From Burhinus oedicnemus (Eukaryota; Chordata; Aves; Charadriiformes; Burhinidae): 64,000 bases of DNA. The stretch is from assembly GCA_008921705.1 (NCBI GenBank), contig VFFE01009205.1:1829685-1893684 (forward strand), in the 5' to 3' direction. Of this stretch, positions 50,801 through 63,332 are shown piece by piece (within the stretch, counting starts at the first letter, position 1; the number at the start of each line of letters is the position of its first letter). A program made the position numbers and the translations under genes. Under the pieces are notes generated by a model. That model searched no databases. It was not told the origin of the DNA and saw nothing but the letters and a program-made list of their open reading frames with translations.

Positions 50801-51180
50801 ACAGTTAACATCATCTCAGTAAAATGAACAGAGATAAACACTATTTTATCAAATCCACTCTGTAGTCTCAGAAAATGACAGTGTCAGTTAACTTTGAATA
50901 TGTGATTAATATTTTTGTTTCTAATGGTTATAGGTTCTAAATTATCTCTTAAAAGAAATTTTACATGTTAGATTATAATATGCACTATTTTTGAAGTGAC
51001 AGTAGTTATGTGATTATAATTCACACCAGAAGGCTCACAAGGACTTTAAGAAAACTCATAAACCTGTTTTAAGTAGTTAATATTTAGTTTAAATATCAAA
51101 TAGTTTACTTCATATTTAAATGTTAAAACCTAAAAATTAATTTCATTGTAAAATTTCAGACCTCCTAGAGGAAAATTAAT
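47826..51180. other. Intergenic, no gene recognised
   Basis: AT-rich sequence. The stretch 48960-49180 looks like candidate regulatory DNA (mixed composition, scattered CpG). An octamer ATTTGCAT lies at 50113-50120. T runs occur near 47992 and 50640. No exon is recognised. Confidence 0.55.
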
Positions 51181-51202
51181 TTTTTATTTTTTTTTTTTTT
51201 TT
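51181..51202. repeat. T-rich tract
   Basis: 22 bases of T with one A, about 35 bases left of a CR1 fragment. CR1 ends in octamers and does not use a poly-A tail, so the two are probably unrelated. Confidence 0.85.
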
Positions 51203-51237
51203 AGAATGAGGTGGTTTGGACTTCAGTTGACTTATTT

Positions 51238-51406
51238 AGAATCATAGAATCATCTGGGTTGGAAGTGACCTTTAAGATCATGGAGTCCAAACATCAACCT
51301 AACACTGCCAAACCCACCACTAAACCGTGTCCCTCAGCACCACGTCTACCCCTCTTTTAAGTACCTCCAGGGATGGCGATTCCACCACTTCCCTGGGCAG
51401 CCTGTT
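51238..51406 (-). mobile_element. CR1 LINE fragment, 3' end
   Basis: Reverse-oriented CR1: AGAATCATAGAATCATCTGG at the left, then CCTAACACTGCCAAACC and CGTGTCCCTCAGCACCACG. It breaks off at GGGCAGCCTGTT, earlier than the copy at 9559. It shares the diagnostic block of the 9559 and 62709 copies. Confidence 0.95.
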
Positions 51407-52589
51407 AAAATTTAGGTACTTATTTAGCTGCATTGTGGTAAAAAATGCTGCATATCAGTAATTAGGCTTTGAAGATGATCAAATCTGGTAACCAGAGTAT
51501 TTACTTTTATAATTAATGACCAGAGGGTATCAACTTGGATACACTTTGAAGAATATTAGGCACTCTAAAATTGTCTAGGTTGTACTGTTTCTTAAATCCG
51601 TTTACCAAGAAAAAAAAAAAAGTTAAAAATTATATTCCAAGTATTAAAAAAATCTAACAAACAAACGCACAAACAACAATTTTAAAGCACAGGAAATTCT
51701 TATGCTGACAGTTTTTTCCTGGTGTGTAGATAGTGTTGTCTATACTTTTGCTACATTTTACTCCAAAACAGTGAAAAACCTGCACCTGCATGAAATTTCA
51801 TTCTGATTTTCATATAAACAACAAATTACTAATTTCCAACAACTGAACTAGGTTAGTACAGTAACTTATTTTACTGAATACTCTATTTCCTTTTTGTGGA
51901 ATTAATGTCATCTCATGCTTTTAAATGAGGAATTATCATATTTGTGTAAGTACAATTTTTATCGTAACAAATTATGCAACAAATTATAACAACTGTTATA
52001 ACAAATGGATTTTGTACTAAATATTTTATTTTAGTGTCTTTTTTTTTCTTAGTTCATACCCCTTGGACTTGGATTAGAGCTTGGAGGGCTCACATTTTAG
52101 AAAATATATCTGTGATATCTTTCATGTAAGTAAATTATAGAGGGATTAAGTATTTTTTCAAGCCTCAGTTATTCTGAGCATGTCACCTCTTGAATGCCTC
52201 TGCTGAAGTTTACTTGCATAGTTAAAGTTAAGCACAAAATTTGTAGGAATCAGCTGAGAGTATGCAGAACCTTGCAAAGCTGGTCTCTTTGAAATATGTC
52301 CAAATAGATATTCAAATCAGTATTGCAACATAAATCAGAAATGCTTTCCACATTTTACAATGTTCTTCAAATAACAAGAACATTTCCTCTCAGATGTAAT
52401 TCTTTTTCAGAGAGTGAAAATCTTCAACTTGATGGCAAAAGAATGTTAACTGAAGTGTGGCATAATGCTGTTGCTTGTTCACATTCAGATGTAAAATAAT
52501 AAAAAAATAAGAACGAAGGAGCGGAGAAAAGAGCACTATTTATCACATGGTTTATCCACTAAAACAATTTCAACTTGTAAGCCCAAATT
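51407..52589. other. Intergenic, no gene recognised
   Basis: AT-rich sequence with short A runs and a local AACAAATTAT-type direct repeat at about 51966-51990. Nothing else is recognised. Confidence 0.55.
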
Positions 52590-53130
52590 TATTCATGATG
52601 TTACTGCCATTACAGCACAGGTGATTTCATCCTCGCTGCTTTTCTTCCATGGGTGTTGCTGTCAAAGCTTCCCAGTCACCTTGGTTAATTCATTCCATGT
52701 GCCAAAAGTAATTATCCTAATTTCCACACTGACTGCAATGATGTGAAACTTTGGAATCTGTGCACCTATGATGTCATAAGGGAGTCATTAATGGAAGAGC
52801 GGCTTATATGGAGGCCTGAAGGCCCATGCCAATTAATCACATTCACATATGAAAGGTATCGATTTAATCATTCTGATGGCAGGACTGTCAGACATGTAAT
52901 TGTCCACTGAAAGTACAAATGTGTAAACGGACATCCCAGCAAACGGCAGCAATCTTTCAAAGTAACATTGTACATTATTCAGATCATTCTGCTTGTTTTC
53001 CTCCTCCTCGTGCCCCCAGCCCCAGTCTGTTATTGATATAAAGGTTGAAGCTCAGGCAGCTTAACTGTTATGTGGAATGACCTTTACTTTTAATATTAAT
53101 ATATTATTGTAAAGTCTATAAGACTCATAA
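52590..53130. promoter_or_regulatory. Candidate conserved enhancer, left block
   Basis: The composition is balanced and free of simple repeats for about 500 bases, unlike the flanks. Homeodomain-type sites are dense: GTAATTATCCTAATTTCC (about 52709-52726) and AATTAATCAC (52831-52840). A CRE-like GATGTCAT lies near 52770. No coding frame of note crosses it. This texture is typical of vertebrate developmental CNEs, but conservation has not been measured. Confidence 0.45.
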
Positions 53131-53189
53131 ATGTAATTTTAGAATTCATATGAAATGCCATGTGCTGAACCTATTGCAACTTTTCCTCT

Positions 53190-53480
53190 AGTCCTGTGGC
53201 AGGTTGCAAACTACGCGAATTAATATGCATCATATTCTTTCCCCTTTATTTACTCAGAGAGGTTTGCCGAGCAACTTTATCAAGAGTAACATTATCAAGA
53301 GCTTTCCTGCAAGCTTCTTTATCATATTCACATCCGTGTCTGCTCGACACTTGTCACTGTCAATCAAATCGCAATAATACGCAGATGATTTGCTCATTTG
53401 GTTTAATAAAATCTCTCTGCTTATTTGCACTGCAGTCATTATGCCACATAATTGCTCTGCCGCTGAGGTGAAAGGCAGCC
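53190..53480. promoter_or_regulatory. Candidate conserved enhancer with PBX-MEIS site
   Basis: CTGTCAATCA at 53357-53366 is the exact reverse complement of TGATTGACAG, the composite site of PBX-MEIS/PREP heterodimers. The block also has TAATATGCAT (octamer-like, about 53221-53230), repeated TTATCA/TTATCAAGAG words and several CpG in an AT-rich setting. Open frames on both strands (91 and 61 codons) are unrecognised and probably follow from the low stop density of constrained DNA. PBX-MEIS sites are common in limb, hindbrain and heart enhancers. Confidence 0.5.
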
Positions 53481-54010
53481 AGTTGCCTGGGGGATAAGAA
53501 GAGACTATTGCTATATGAAGGATTTGTTTCTTTGCCTCTGTCTCTCCCTAGTCACTCATATCCCTAAAATTAATATTGTATTTGAATCCAGTCCTGCTAT
53601 TCTTATGCAGGCTAACATTGTTATTACTTATTATTTGGATGTGAAGTCATTTATTTTTAGTTTTGATGTCCAAGCTGTCAAGCTAAATTTCATTGTGTAC
53701 TGCCACATACGATTTTTAACTGCCATATAAACTCGATTCAAAATCCAAATTATGAAGAGAACATGTTCAAAGGAATGGGCTGACAGGAAGTATAGCTACA
53801 ATTTTATTTCCTGGGAAATCAAAGTATAGATCTCGTTATTGTTCTGTGGTGGAGATATGTGCAGTTTTCATGCTTCATAATCTCTTTTGTATTGGCTGGA
53901 CACTGTGATTCAGAAACAGAAAAAAGGGGGCTATTTATGCATATGAGCAGCCCTTAGGGCGCAAAACAAAGGCATTCACTTCCAGAAATGATATAGCACA
54001 GAACTAGCTC
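53481..54010. promoter_or_regulatory. Candidate conserved enhancer, right block
   Basis: This continues the repeat-free texture. It has SOX-type words ACATTGTTAT (about 53614-53623) and ATTGTTC (53838-53844), a MEF2-like CTATTTATG (53931-53939) and an ATGCATATG word just after. It is called by eye and the limits are approximate. Confidence 0.4.
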
Positions 54011-55930
54011 AACTTACTGGTGTAAATTCGTGAATGATTTGTACTGCATTTTCCAGTAGATTCTACTATGACGGATGGTGGAAGTAAAAATGAGGAGTCT
54101 CTCCATGTAACACAAACCTTAGGTCCTTCACTTGCACAGTAAATACAGCAGTAACTGCCATGTGATAATAATCATGATCCCGTATTTTGGGGGTGATTCC
54201 ATCTCAGTGGCTTACTCATTAGGAGCCTAAAGTACTTGTATTGTTAAATGCATTCCAAATAGCAAATACTTAATAGTTTATTTTAATGAAAACAAAAAAC
54301 TGGACTAAAACTACCTGTGTGAAAACACATCTATGTTCATCTATGTTTTGAGTCAGTCTCTCACTGAGCTTAGCTGGGACTCTCTTGGTAGGTCAGAGGA
54401 AGTACTACTATTTTAAGGCAATTGAACTTGAAGACATCTTTTCCATTTGTATAAACTCAATCTAATGGTATTCAGATATAGAAAGAGAGAGTGATTAGTC
54501 ATAATATTAACATGGGGATATTTTCTTTAGCTGCCTGAATTGAGAAAGTCCACATTTAAACAGAAGAGCCTATTAACTCACAGAAGTCCCGAGAAAAACT
54601 AAATCACCTCCAGCCTTCATGGTAGGCCATCATGTTTCATCCAATGTGATACTGAACCCAGTGGCTAGATAAAACAAATTTATACTGTGAGATTTGCGAA
54701 CTCATTTTGAAGAAATCAGGAGGTATAAAATAACTCCTTTCAGTAGTTAGATTAAATGGTTAATCATGCTCACTATTAAAATATTTACTGAGTGTCTCGT
54801 TTGAAATTGGTTCTTGTTATGGCTTTCCACACTAGATATTTATCTCCCAGCATTTTCTCTCTGTTTTATTTCATCTTGTAATTGAGTTCTTTCTCAGTAG
54901 TTTTTAGCAAAATTAACATATACCTTAAGATGGCATTTCACCAGCTTTTTATGTGTACATAGCTCTTTGTTTTTATCACAAGTAAGTAATGACATCAGGG
55001 ATCTGAGCAGTGTTTGGTGTAACATTAGTATTTATTCTGGGGGGCAGGGAGCCATAGCAGTTGTAAAGGGCCACTAATATTGAGCTTTTATAGTTCTATA
55101 TTGTTTTGGAAATGTAAGAAAGGACTGCATTTCTTTTTTTCTTCTCTGTATCATTTAGTATTTCATTTGCAGTTTTGTCTGAATGATCATACTCATGAAG
55201 CAGTTGTGATCACTCTTTGACCACGTATCTTGATCATTATTTACTACTGTCGAACAGATCAAACATTTGTATTATCCAAGTATGCTTGCAACTTTTATTT
55301 CGTAACTTAAATTTGGGGAAAAATGTATTAGGTCTGTTATCAACGCAGCACTGGGATCTCTCGTACTAAGATAGGTTATGATATAAGACATTCTAAATCT
55401 GACAGTCTGTGCAGTGTAGTCTAGAGATATCCAACCGTGAAACGTGGGTGTAGGTATCAGAAGCACACTCTAGCTAGATGCCACAACGTACTTGCCTAGG
55501 CTGCCGCTTCTTCGTGAGTGATCTTAGCCACTCCTCTTCTACATTACACATAGCAGTGTAGATTTATTCTAACTTGGAACTCTCATTATCCTTCCTGAAT
55601 AATAAAACGTTCATCAAAGGAAACTGGTAAAATTTCCTTCAGGTAGTTAAACACCCATAGATGGAGATCCTAGTGAGTAGGAAAGGGACATGAGAGGCTT
55701 TTCCTCTTAAATTTGGGACTACTAAAGATCTTTTCGCTAGTCTGCATGGCTGTTACAGTTTACATGGCATAATTTGCCTGTAGAATACAGTTCTTCATCC
55801 TCTCCTCTTCCATAATCTACATTTGCTTTCATATTGTGTTCTGACCCAAACAGCTGTTCACTACAGACCAGCTGTTGCTTCTACTACACAGTAGCCTACA
55901 TAGAATGTGAAACTGAAGATCTTGTGAGGG
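54011..55930. other. Intergenic, no gene recognised
   Basis: Mixed to AT-rich sequence. The first 250 bases may continue the enhancer-like block. No transposon, RNA gene or exon is recognised. Confidence 0.55.
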
Positions 55931-56110
55931 TGATCAAGTAGTGGAACAGGTTGCTCAGAAAGGTTGCAGTGTGTCTCCGTCTTTGGAGATATTCAAACCC
56001 CAGCTGGATGTGGTCCTGAGCAATCTGCTCCAGCTGACCCAGCTCTGAGCAGGGGAGTTGGACCAGACGATCTCCAAAGGACCCTTCTCACCTTATCCCT
56101 TCTGCAGTTC
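55931..56110 (+). mobile_element. Old CR1 LINE fragment, sense orientation
   Basis: Plus-oriented CR1 3' region: GTGGAACAGGTTGCTCAGA, GGAGATATTCAAACCCCAGC, GATGTGGTCCTGAGCAA and GGAGTTGGACCAGACGATCT. The final octamers are lost. The divergence and block pattern match an older subfamily, closest among local copies to 22376. Confidence 0.9.
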
Positions 56111-59100
56111 AAGGATGCAGAAATGCCATATGACTTGTAAAAGTTCTTGATATAAAGAATATAAAGATATCATATTATTTATTGTTATAGTTTGGTAGGG
56201 AATAATTTTATAGTGAGATGAAAATATTAATCTGCATTACCAGTTATAATGAACTTTATTTTGCCTGGTTGCTTGGGTTTTTGTTTGTTTGTTTGTTTGT
56301 TTTTCTGGGTTTGGGGTTTTTGTTTTGTGGTGCTGTGCTTTTTTGTTGTTTTTTATTGGTTTTTAGAGGGGAGGTTGTTTTTAAAAAATACAGATCTACT
56401 TAGTTAATTCTAGGCCTGACCAATTCCATGCCATTTTAGTCAATAGGAGCAGATTCAAAATATTTTCTGCTAATTAAATGGTAGGTGGGTTTTAAACCAG
56501 ATTTCTAAAGAGGCCAACCACAGCAAATGTCAACACCAAGCCCTAAAGATTGTTTTGAAACAAAATCTTTACTTCAGATTAATTGCAAAAACACTCAGAG
56601 AGGAAGGAAGGAGAGTTTCATTTTTCCTGTCCTTATGGTAGTTGTTGATCCTTTCTAATCACTAATATTAAGAAGATCTTAATTCTAAGTACGCTTATTT
56701 TGTCATGGTGGCTGATTTGGCTTTAGGAAATGTAATGAGTGTTTGGAAGAAATGTTAACTATTGTACGCTTAATGGTTTTCTCCCACGGAAGTACAGCTG
56801 CTGTGTTACTATTGTTTTAGTGTTGGCTCACTTTCTCCTTTTTATATGCAATCCATTGCATGTTCCTTTTTAGGAGCATGCTTATGCAATTTACAATGAG
56901 AAGTAGCAACAGTCTGAAAAAGAAATTGTTGACTATATTTTTTGTAGAGATATCTTGGTTTCAGAAAAATTGTTTTCAGAAGTTCATACGCTATTGAATT
57001 GTATACTACAAAAAATGAAAAGAATTTAAGTTTTTCTAAAAATACAGTACTTGGCTTGGTGTGCAGTTGCCATAATTACTTAAACAAGGTATTGGTATGT
57101 TTGGATTAGCACTCTATGCATTTGTATACACAGACTTGTGCATACACATACACACAGATTGAGGTTGATATAAATTAAAGAAGACAGGGAATTTCCCTCT
57201 AGCCCAAATACCCAAAGCACCTGCCTGGGTTCCAAACTTTGTTGGGCAGGATTTTCAGAGGTACTGAAAAGAAAAATTTATAATTACACAGTCTGTACTG
57301 AAGTAATGAAAAGTAATTCAGTTGTGACAGTAGCTCTTTGCTTGGCTACCGAATAAGTTACTTGACGTATTTCAGCAACATGTTCTGCTATAAATTGGAA
57401 CCAATATATAAAATAACACAGAAAATACTGCATCAGGGAACATTCTATCCAGGTTTTTCATAAGAGAGAGAAATCTAATATTATACCCTGCTATTAATTA
57501 ACATTAGATTTACTATCTGAAAGAAGGTGTTTAAAATTCTGCAAAATGAGACATGATTATCTTTGTGTAGTCTCTTCATAATCTTCATTTTTCCAAAGGC
57601 ATTAAGGGACCTTATATTTGCAAAGTGGAAATTACTAAGGATAATTAAGATGAAAGTTTTATTTGATAGAGGATTTCTTATGATGTTTGGAAACACTCAA
57701 TTTAAATCTAATCTCAGTTCACACTCTTGCTTTTTAGAATGAAATGCTTTGTAAGAAAGGGAAACCACAAACAGCCAAGCCACATTTCGAAACTGCAGAG
57801 ACACTACTTGTGTCCCTAAAAAAAAGAAAATTAAGCTTCCCAACATTTTGTGGTTTTGGTGACTGTCAAATGGACAGAAGATAGGACTGACTGAAGTGAA
57901 AATCACAGTACCTTGAGGAGGCAGAAAGAACTGAATGGGAGGTACAAGCTTACACTAACCTACAAAGAAAAGGTTGCAGGTGGCATAGAAAAGCTGCCAA
58001 AATTCAGCTAAAAAACAAACCACTTGAAACAGATGTGGACAGAGATGTTCTATTGAAGATCTTTTTTTGCCAACATAAGTTCTTATTCATAGGTGAAGTA
58101 TCTCAACTGAAATCTTGTTGAAGTTAACACGGTCAATACTTTTAATTGGTCTGTGATGTCCCTAAAACATTAATTTGTGACTAGTCAAATTGGTGGTGAA
58201 TAGTCAGAATTGGGAGGCAGGCTGGAGTTTCTGTATCTTGGTCATGATGCAGTAGAAGCTAACAATAACCTCACTTGACTTTAAATCACTTCCTGCTGAG
58301 CAGATATTTGATTTTGTGAGGCTCTTCAGCTGTAACTGAAGATAGTCAGATCCTGAATCCAATTGCATTTCCAAGATAGACAATCATCTGAGTCAGTGTT
58401 CTCCTTGCTTGTCTCTTGCTCATTGCAGGGGATCCATCTGCAGTAGAACCAAAACGTTACTCTATTTTCCCACACCACCCATCAGCTCAGCTTGTGTTGG
58501 CTAAAAATCTGAGAACAAATCTGAGACATAACCAGCTCCTACACACCTGCTTCCAGTGGAAGAATTACTGTAACACATCTGCTTTTACCCCAAATGCCAG
58601 GATGAGGAGCCTGTGGGAAGATGCTAGGCCGTTAGTCTTTTGTTTCTCTTTGTGTTCAGTCTAGATATAGAAAGAGCTAAATGTAGTAATTGTTTTCTTT
58701 ATATACTGTCTATAGTATTTCTGTTTAGTTTAAGCCAGAAATATATAGACAGAATATAGAACCAAAAAAAAAGGGGGGTAAGAACGGGTGTTTTTGAGTT
58801 TTCATTCAGCCCTTTATACAAACATAACTTCTCTGTCCCAAGTTATAAACTCTGAGTAGGTAGCACTGGCTATAGTTTATATTTGGAGGGACGGAGGGAA
58901 GAGAAACAACATTTCTCCCAAACCTCGCATGTTAGACTGCGTGACAGGGCAGCTGGTAACTGAGATTGGTTCACTAAGGGGTTGGATGAGCCCTAAAGAA
59001 GACAGGACTTTATGGCATGGATTGGAAGCATGGGCTATAAGATGCTGCTCAGAGGCATGCCATTTATTTAAGCACATTTGTTTCTGTGTAGGGGTTTACT

Positions 59101-62100
59101 AGATGACATGTTCAAATCCTGCTTTTTCTTTCTGCCTTTGAAGCAAGGAGCCCAGTACTGTTTCATATGGTTGAGATGTGCTTGTTTTTTTTGGCTAAAG
59201 AGATATAGAGGGTATAAACTGTTAAAGTCTCATATCTGAGCTGTGAGGTTTAACTGGTCTGATGCGATACTCTTTCTCACATAGAGAGGACGTTCTGCAT
59301 TATTTCTCTAAGTATCGGATCTTGCTAATTCTTACTGATGTGTTCTAGAGTAAAGAGCCCTAAATCATCTCTGTTTGGAACTGTATTAGTTGAGCAAGGC
59401 AGAGAGAGTCTTTGGTAGCTTTTCATAGCTGTTTCCCATTGAATGCGATAGCTTCCTTTGCATATTCACCCTCTCTCTCTGGTCTTTACTCTTCATATTC
59501 CATTCTTTGATCAGTCACACACTAAGTTTTTTAAATATGCAGCTTTTTAAAATTACCAACCACTTACACACCTGCTTAATATGTCACTTTACCAGGAAAG
59601 TAATAAGAAGATGAAAGGAGGAAAGTGACTTTTGTGTAGAAATCTGGCTCAAGGTGTGAGTGGAAAAAAAAAATAGTCCTACTTTATTATGTCTTATCAT
59701 CTCTGAAATTATGTATGTATTTTTCAGTCAACAAATTAATTTTCAGATGGAAAATCACAGTTATGAATTGGGTTTGGTCTGTCTTTCACTCATCATATCA
59801 TACCATTACAGCAAATACTGGAGTTCATAATGATATTGTGGAAACTGCTGATCAAAGGTTGTTTACATGGACTGTGTTCACTGATTTGCCGAAGTTGTCT
59901 CATACAGATGCACTTTAATGACTATTCTCTGCAAAATTGATTTTTCAAAAAGATTCTTTAATCTGATTACTCTGTAATCTTAGTTATTCTTGAGAGTGTG
60001 AGATTACATACATATTTGTTTGAAAGTATGTTTTACATGATTATGATTCAAAATGTTCCCTGAAAGGATGGTATTGGAAAAAAAAATAATCTTATTCATA
60101 AGGAAATAGTAATTATAGCTGTAAGTAATTAACGCCTTATGAAAGATCATCAAAGAATGGCTGTAAAATATCTGAAATGAGGAATTTTAATTCATCAGTA
60201 GACATACGTAGGTAAGAATTAAACACAGGTTCTTATCCTGAAAATGTCTCTATATAGGTAAGTTGTATGGATTTGTAGTTTTTAGGTTATTTTTATGTGT
60301 TAGCATTTACAAAGCAGAGGATTTATATGATTTTTATACCCATGGAACATATTTCCAAAACGTGTGACAGAAAAATTGAGTGCCTCTCAACCACTTCTCT
60401 TTTCTAGGTTATTTTACCCTACAAGCAAGTATGCCCATAAGTAGGAAAACAGTGCAATTGGGATCTAAGACTTCTTTTGTGGGATTTCTTCTGACATTGT
60501 AAGCCTCTAATCAGATTAAAGTATTCAACTTTTTTTTTTTTAATTTATTGATAACATAGTCCTTCTCCTCAAAATGGTGAATTACTTCCAAAATCATACT
60601 GTGCAGAATCAAAATTCATCTTAGAACAGTAATTGTCACCATTCAAATAAGAGCTGCTTGGTAAGCAAGTAAGAAAGGAATAAAAAAAGTACTTTAAGTC
60701 AGTTTAGAAGTTTCATGGTTCTGAATTATGCACAGTTGGACTCACAATAATTAAGGCTTCTAGCTCATAAATTAAGGAATCTGAAATACATTCAGATTTG
60801 AATGTTTCACATAGTTTTTCCACAATGTGAGATATATTGAAGAAAGCATAGTTTGAAGGCTATGATGTAATCTTTAATTAGTCATTGATAGCTTCTGCTA
60901 TTCAGGAAACATTAATACAGCCAAGCCCTCATGTTGTTAAACACATTGACAGCCATGCAAATATAAAAGTGTCCAAATATTATATACATATGTATTCTTT
61001 TTATATGAAGTGAGTCTAGGAAGATCGGAGGTTTCCTATAGGGACTAAATAAATTTAATATTTCTGACCCTCTGTTATAGTAGTGAGTTTTCAGTTGAAG
61101 ATTTACCCTTTTGCTGCTGACTGAGCAGAGACCAACAGCAGATCCTGCGGTTCTACCCTAAGAACTAAATAACAAATTTTGATGATGCAGTTAGCCCTGT
61201 TTTGTCTTATCTCTTCCGCGGGGAAAAGAAATATGCATTCAAAAGCATTTTTGTGTTGGTGCATCTATAGTTACATCCATTCTAGCAATTTCAGTGTAAT
61301 AAAGACATCAGGCAAAATAAGTACAATCTCTTTAACTGACAATATTATAAGAAAAAGTTTCCAGCTTATGCTTGGTTTTAAGAAACTAGAGAAATATCTC
61401 ACTGTTAAGTGTAAGCTAGAAGGAGGGGTTATATTTGATTTGCTGTTTTTTTCCAATCTTGTTCCTAAAGAAGCTGAACTTCTAATGAATTGTTACTAAT
61501 TTTGATCCTTTCTTTCTTACACTTTGTTAACAGGCTTGTCTTGTGCTAAGGTAAGCCTGGGTGAAACTGAGAAAAATGGTACTTGCTTTCAAATCCAAAT
61601 GGAGCCAGGTGCCAAAGCAGCTCAAAGACCCAGAGCCCAGCACGTGTTGCAGGAGCCACGGGTTCCAAGTTCTTGGAAGTTTATCAACATATTTTAGGAA
61701 TCTGATAATTTCTCTCTTGGTTTACTGAAAGGATATGTCCTGTTATCAGCAATTCCATATTCATCATTCAGTAATTATGCAAATAGGCACCAGCATGGAG
61801 AAATTTAAAATAATTCCTGCATCAGAAAGTACACCACTTTCACAAAGGAAAAAAAAAATTAAAAAAATCTAAATTGACTACTTGACTGCTTTTGTTTTTA
61901 CTTAGATTTTTCTATAAAGTGTTGATAGTATATTCATCTAGTATACAAATCACAAAGGCATTGCACTTGAAAGTACAAAAAAGATGTTCAGGGGCTCAGG
62001 TTTTTAACCACGTCTAATTCTGCTTTTCAGCTTTGAAAAAGAGAAAATACCGTCTTTCACCTTTCCATTTTCAGAGAGAAAAAGTCATGTCAATATCAGT

Positions 62101-62708
62101 AGTTATCAAGTAAGGTAATGTTTTGTGTAGTTATACAGGTTATTTTTCAAAATTCTTTTATTAGTCTCCCTATAGAACTACTGGGGACTCCAGTGGGAGG
62201 TAAGCATACATATTTGTTTGCAGCTAGGAGCACTAGGCCTGGTAATTTCTTTTTGTCATACAGCATATATCGTGTTTCAGCCAATAAAGTGTTTTTGTCA
62301 TTCATCTGCCTACAGATAGAACAGCTGCAGAACACCACCTAGTGGTGCCGAGCATTCTCTCAAACTCATTAAAGACGTAGTTTAACTTTCCTCATGTCTC
62401 TTTAGTTCAGATTACTTCTCAAAACTGCTGCCACCACAAGGTGAAGTTCTGGCCCAGATTAAGTCCGTCAGAACTATCCAGCCTCTTTGCACACTAAATA
62501 ATTAAATATAATATGGAATATGCCTTAAACGATAGGGCTATCGCACTCTTCCTTCTTCCACAGCGATACAGGTAGGTGCTTGGCAATTTTAGGTTTTGGA
62601 TTATGAGTATATATGGGTTTGGGGTATGAACATACATATTGTGAAAAATCTCAGCCAACACTTTTTTCCTATGCTAACCCAAACCCATTGTTTTAAATTA
62701 AATTCCAG
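56111..62708. other. Intergenic, no gene recognised
   Basis: AT-rich sequence with a (GTTT)n run at 56278. Open frames of 60-106 codons occur (for example 58416-58664 and 61179-61499), but none has a recognisable domain. I see no AKTIP exon, although very short exons could be missed by eye. Confidence 0.55.
56278..56304. repeat. (GTTT)n microsatellite
   Basis: About six units of GTTT followed by a G/T-only stretch that extends to about 56370. Confidence 0.9.
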
Positions 62709-63332
62709 GTAGCCAAGAAGGCCAACAGCATCCTGGCCTGTATCAGGAATAGTGTGGCCAACAGGACTAGGGAAGTGATTGTCCCCCTGTACTTGGCACT
62801 GGTGAGGCCCCACGTTGAATACTGTGTTCAGCTTTGGGATCCTCACTTACATGAGGGACACTGAGGTGCTGGAGCTTATCCAGAGAAGGGCAACAAAGCT
62901 GGTGAGGGGTCTGGAGCACGAGTTTTCTGAGGAGCGGCTGAGGGAACTGGGGTTGTTTAGCCTGGAGAAAAGGAGGCTGAGGGGAGACCTTATTGCTCTC
63001 TACAACTACCTAAAAGGAGGTTGTAGTGAGGTGGGGTCGGTCTCTTCTCCCAAGTAACAGGTGATAGGACCAGAGGAAATGGCCTCAAGTTGTGCCAGGG
63101 GAGGTTTAGATTGGATATTAGGAAAAAGTTCTTCACCAAAAGGGTTGTCAAGCACTGGAACAGGCTGCCTAGGGAAGCGGTGGAGTCACCATCCCTGGAG
63201 GTGTTTAGAAGATGAGTAGATCTGGCACTTAGGGACATAGTTTAGTGGTAACTTGGCAGCGCTAGGTTAACGGCTGGATTCAATGATCTTAAGGGTCTTT
63301 TCCAACCTAAACGATTCCATGACTCTATGATT
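62709..63332 (+). mobile_element. CR1 LINE, 5'-truncated, with ORF2 end and 3' UTR
   Basis: This is the longest CR1 copy in the window, in sense orientation. It starts within ORF2 ([14 protein letters not shown] frame, the C-terminal end of the reverse transcriptase polyprotein) and runs to the 3' end with GATTCCATGACTCTATGAT. The ORF2 part is broken: the frame from 62709 hits TGA at 62862, and the homologous reading continues in another frame ([19 protein letters not shown]) after what looks like a one-base gain near 62845. A second shift follows near 63045. It cannot be active. It shares the 3' blocks of the copies at 9559 and 51238. The left edge could be a few bases earlier. Confidence 0.95.

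Noticed and set aside
58416..58664. 82-codon open frame preceded by an acceptor-like TTGCAG
   Set aside because: There is no recognisable product and no matching donor or partner exon. One splice-like word is expected by chance.
61179..61499. 106-codon plus-strand open frame
   Set aside because: No domain, AT-rich codons and an open frame on the opposite strand as well; most likely chance.
62990..63238. 82-codon minus-strand frame
   Set aside because: It is the antisense of the CR1 copy and resembles the frame over the 9559 copy for that reason.
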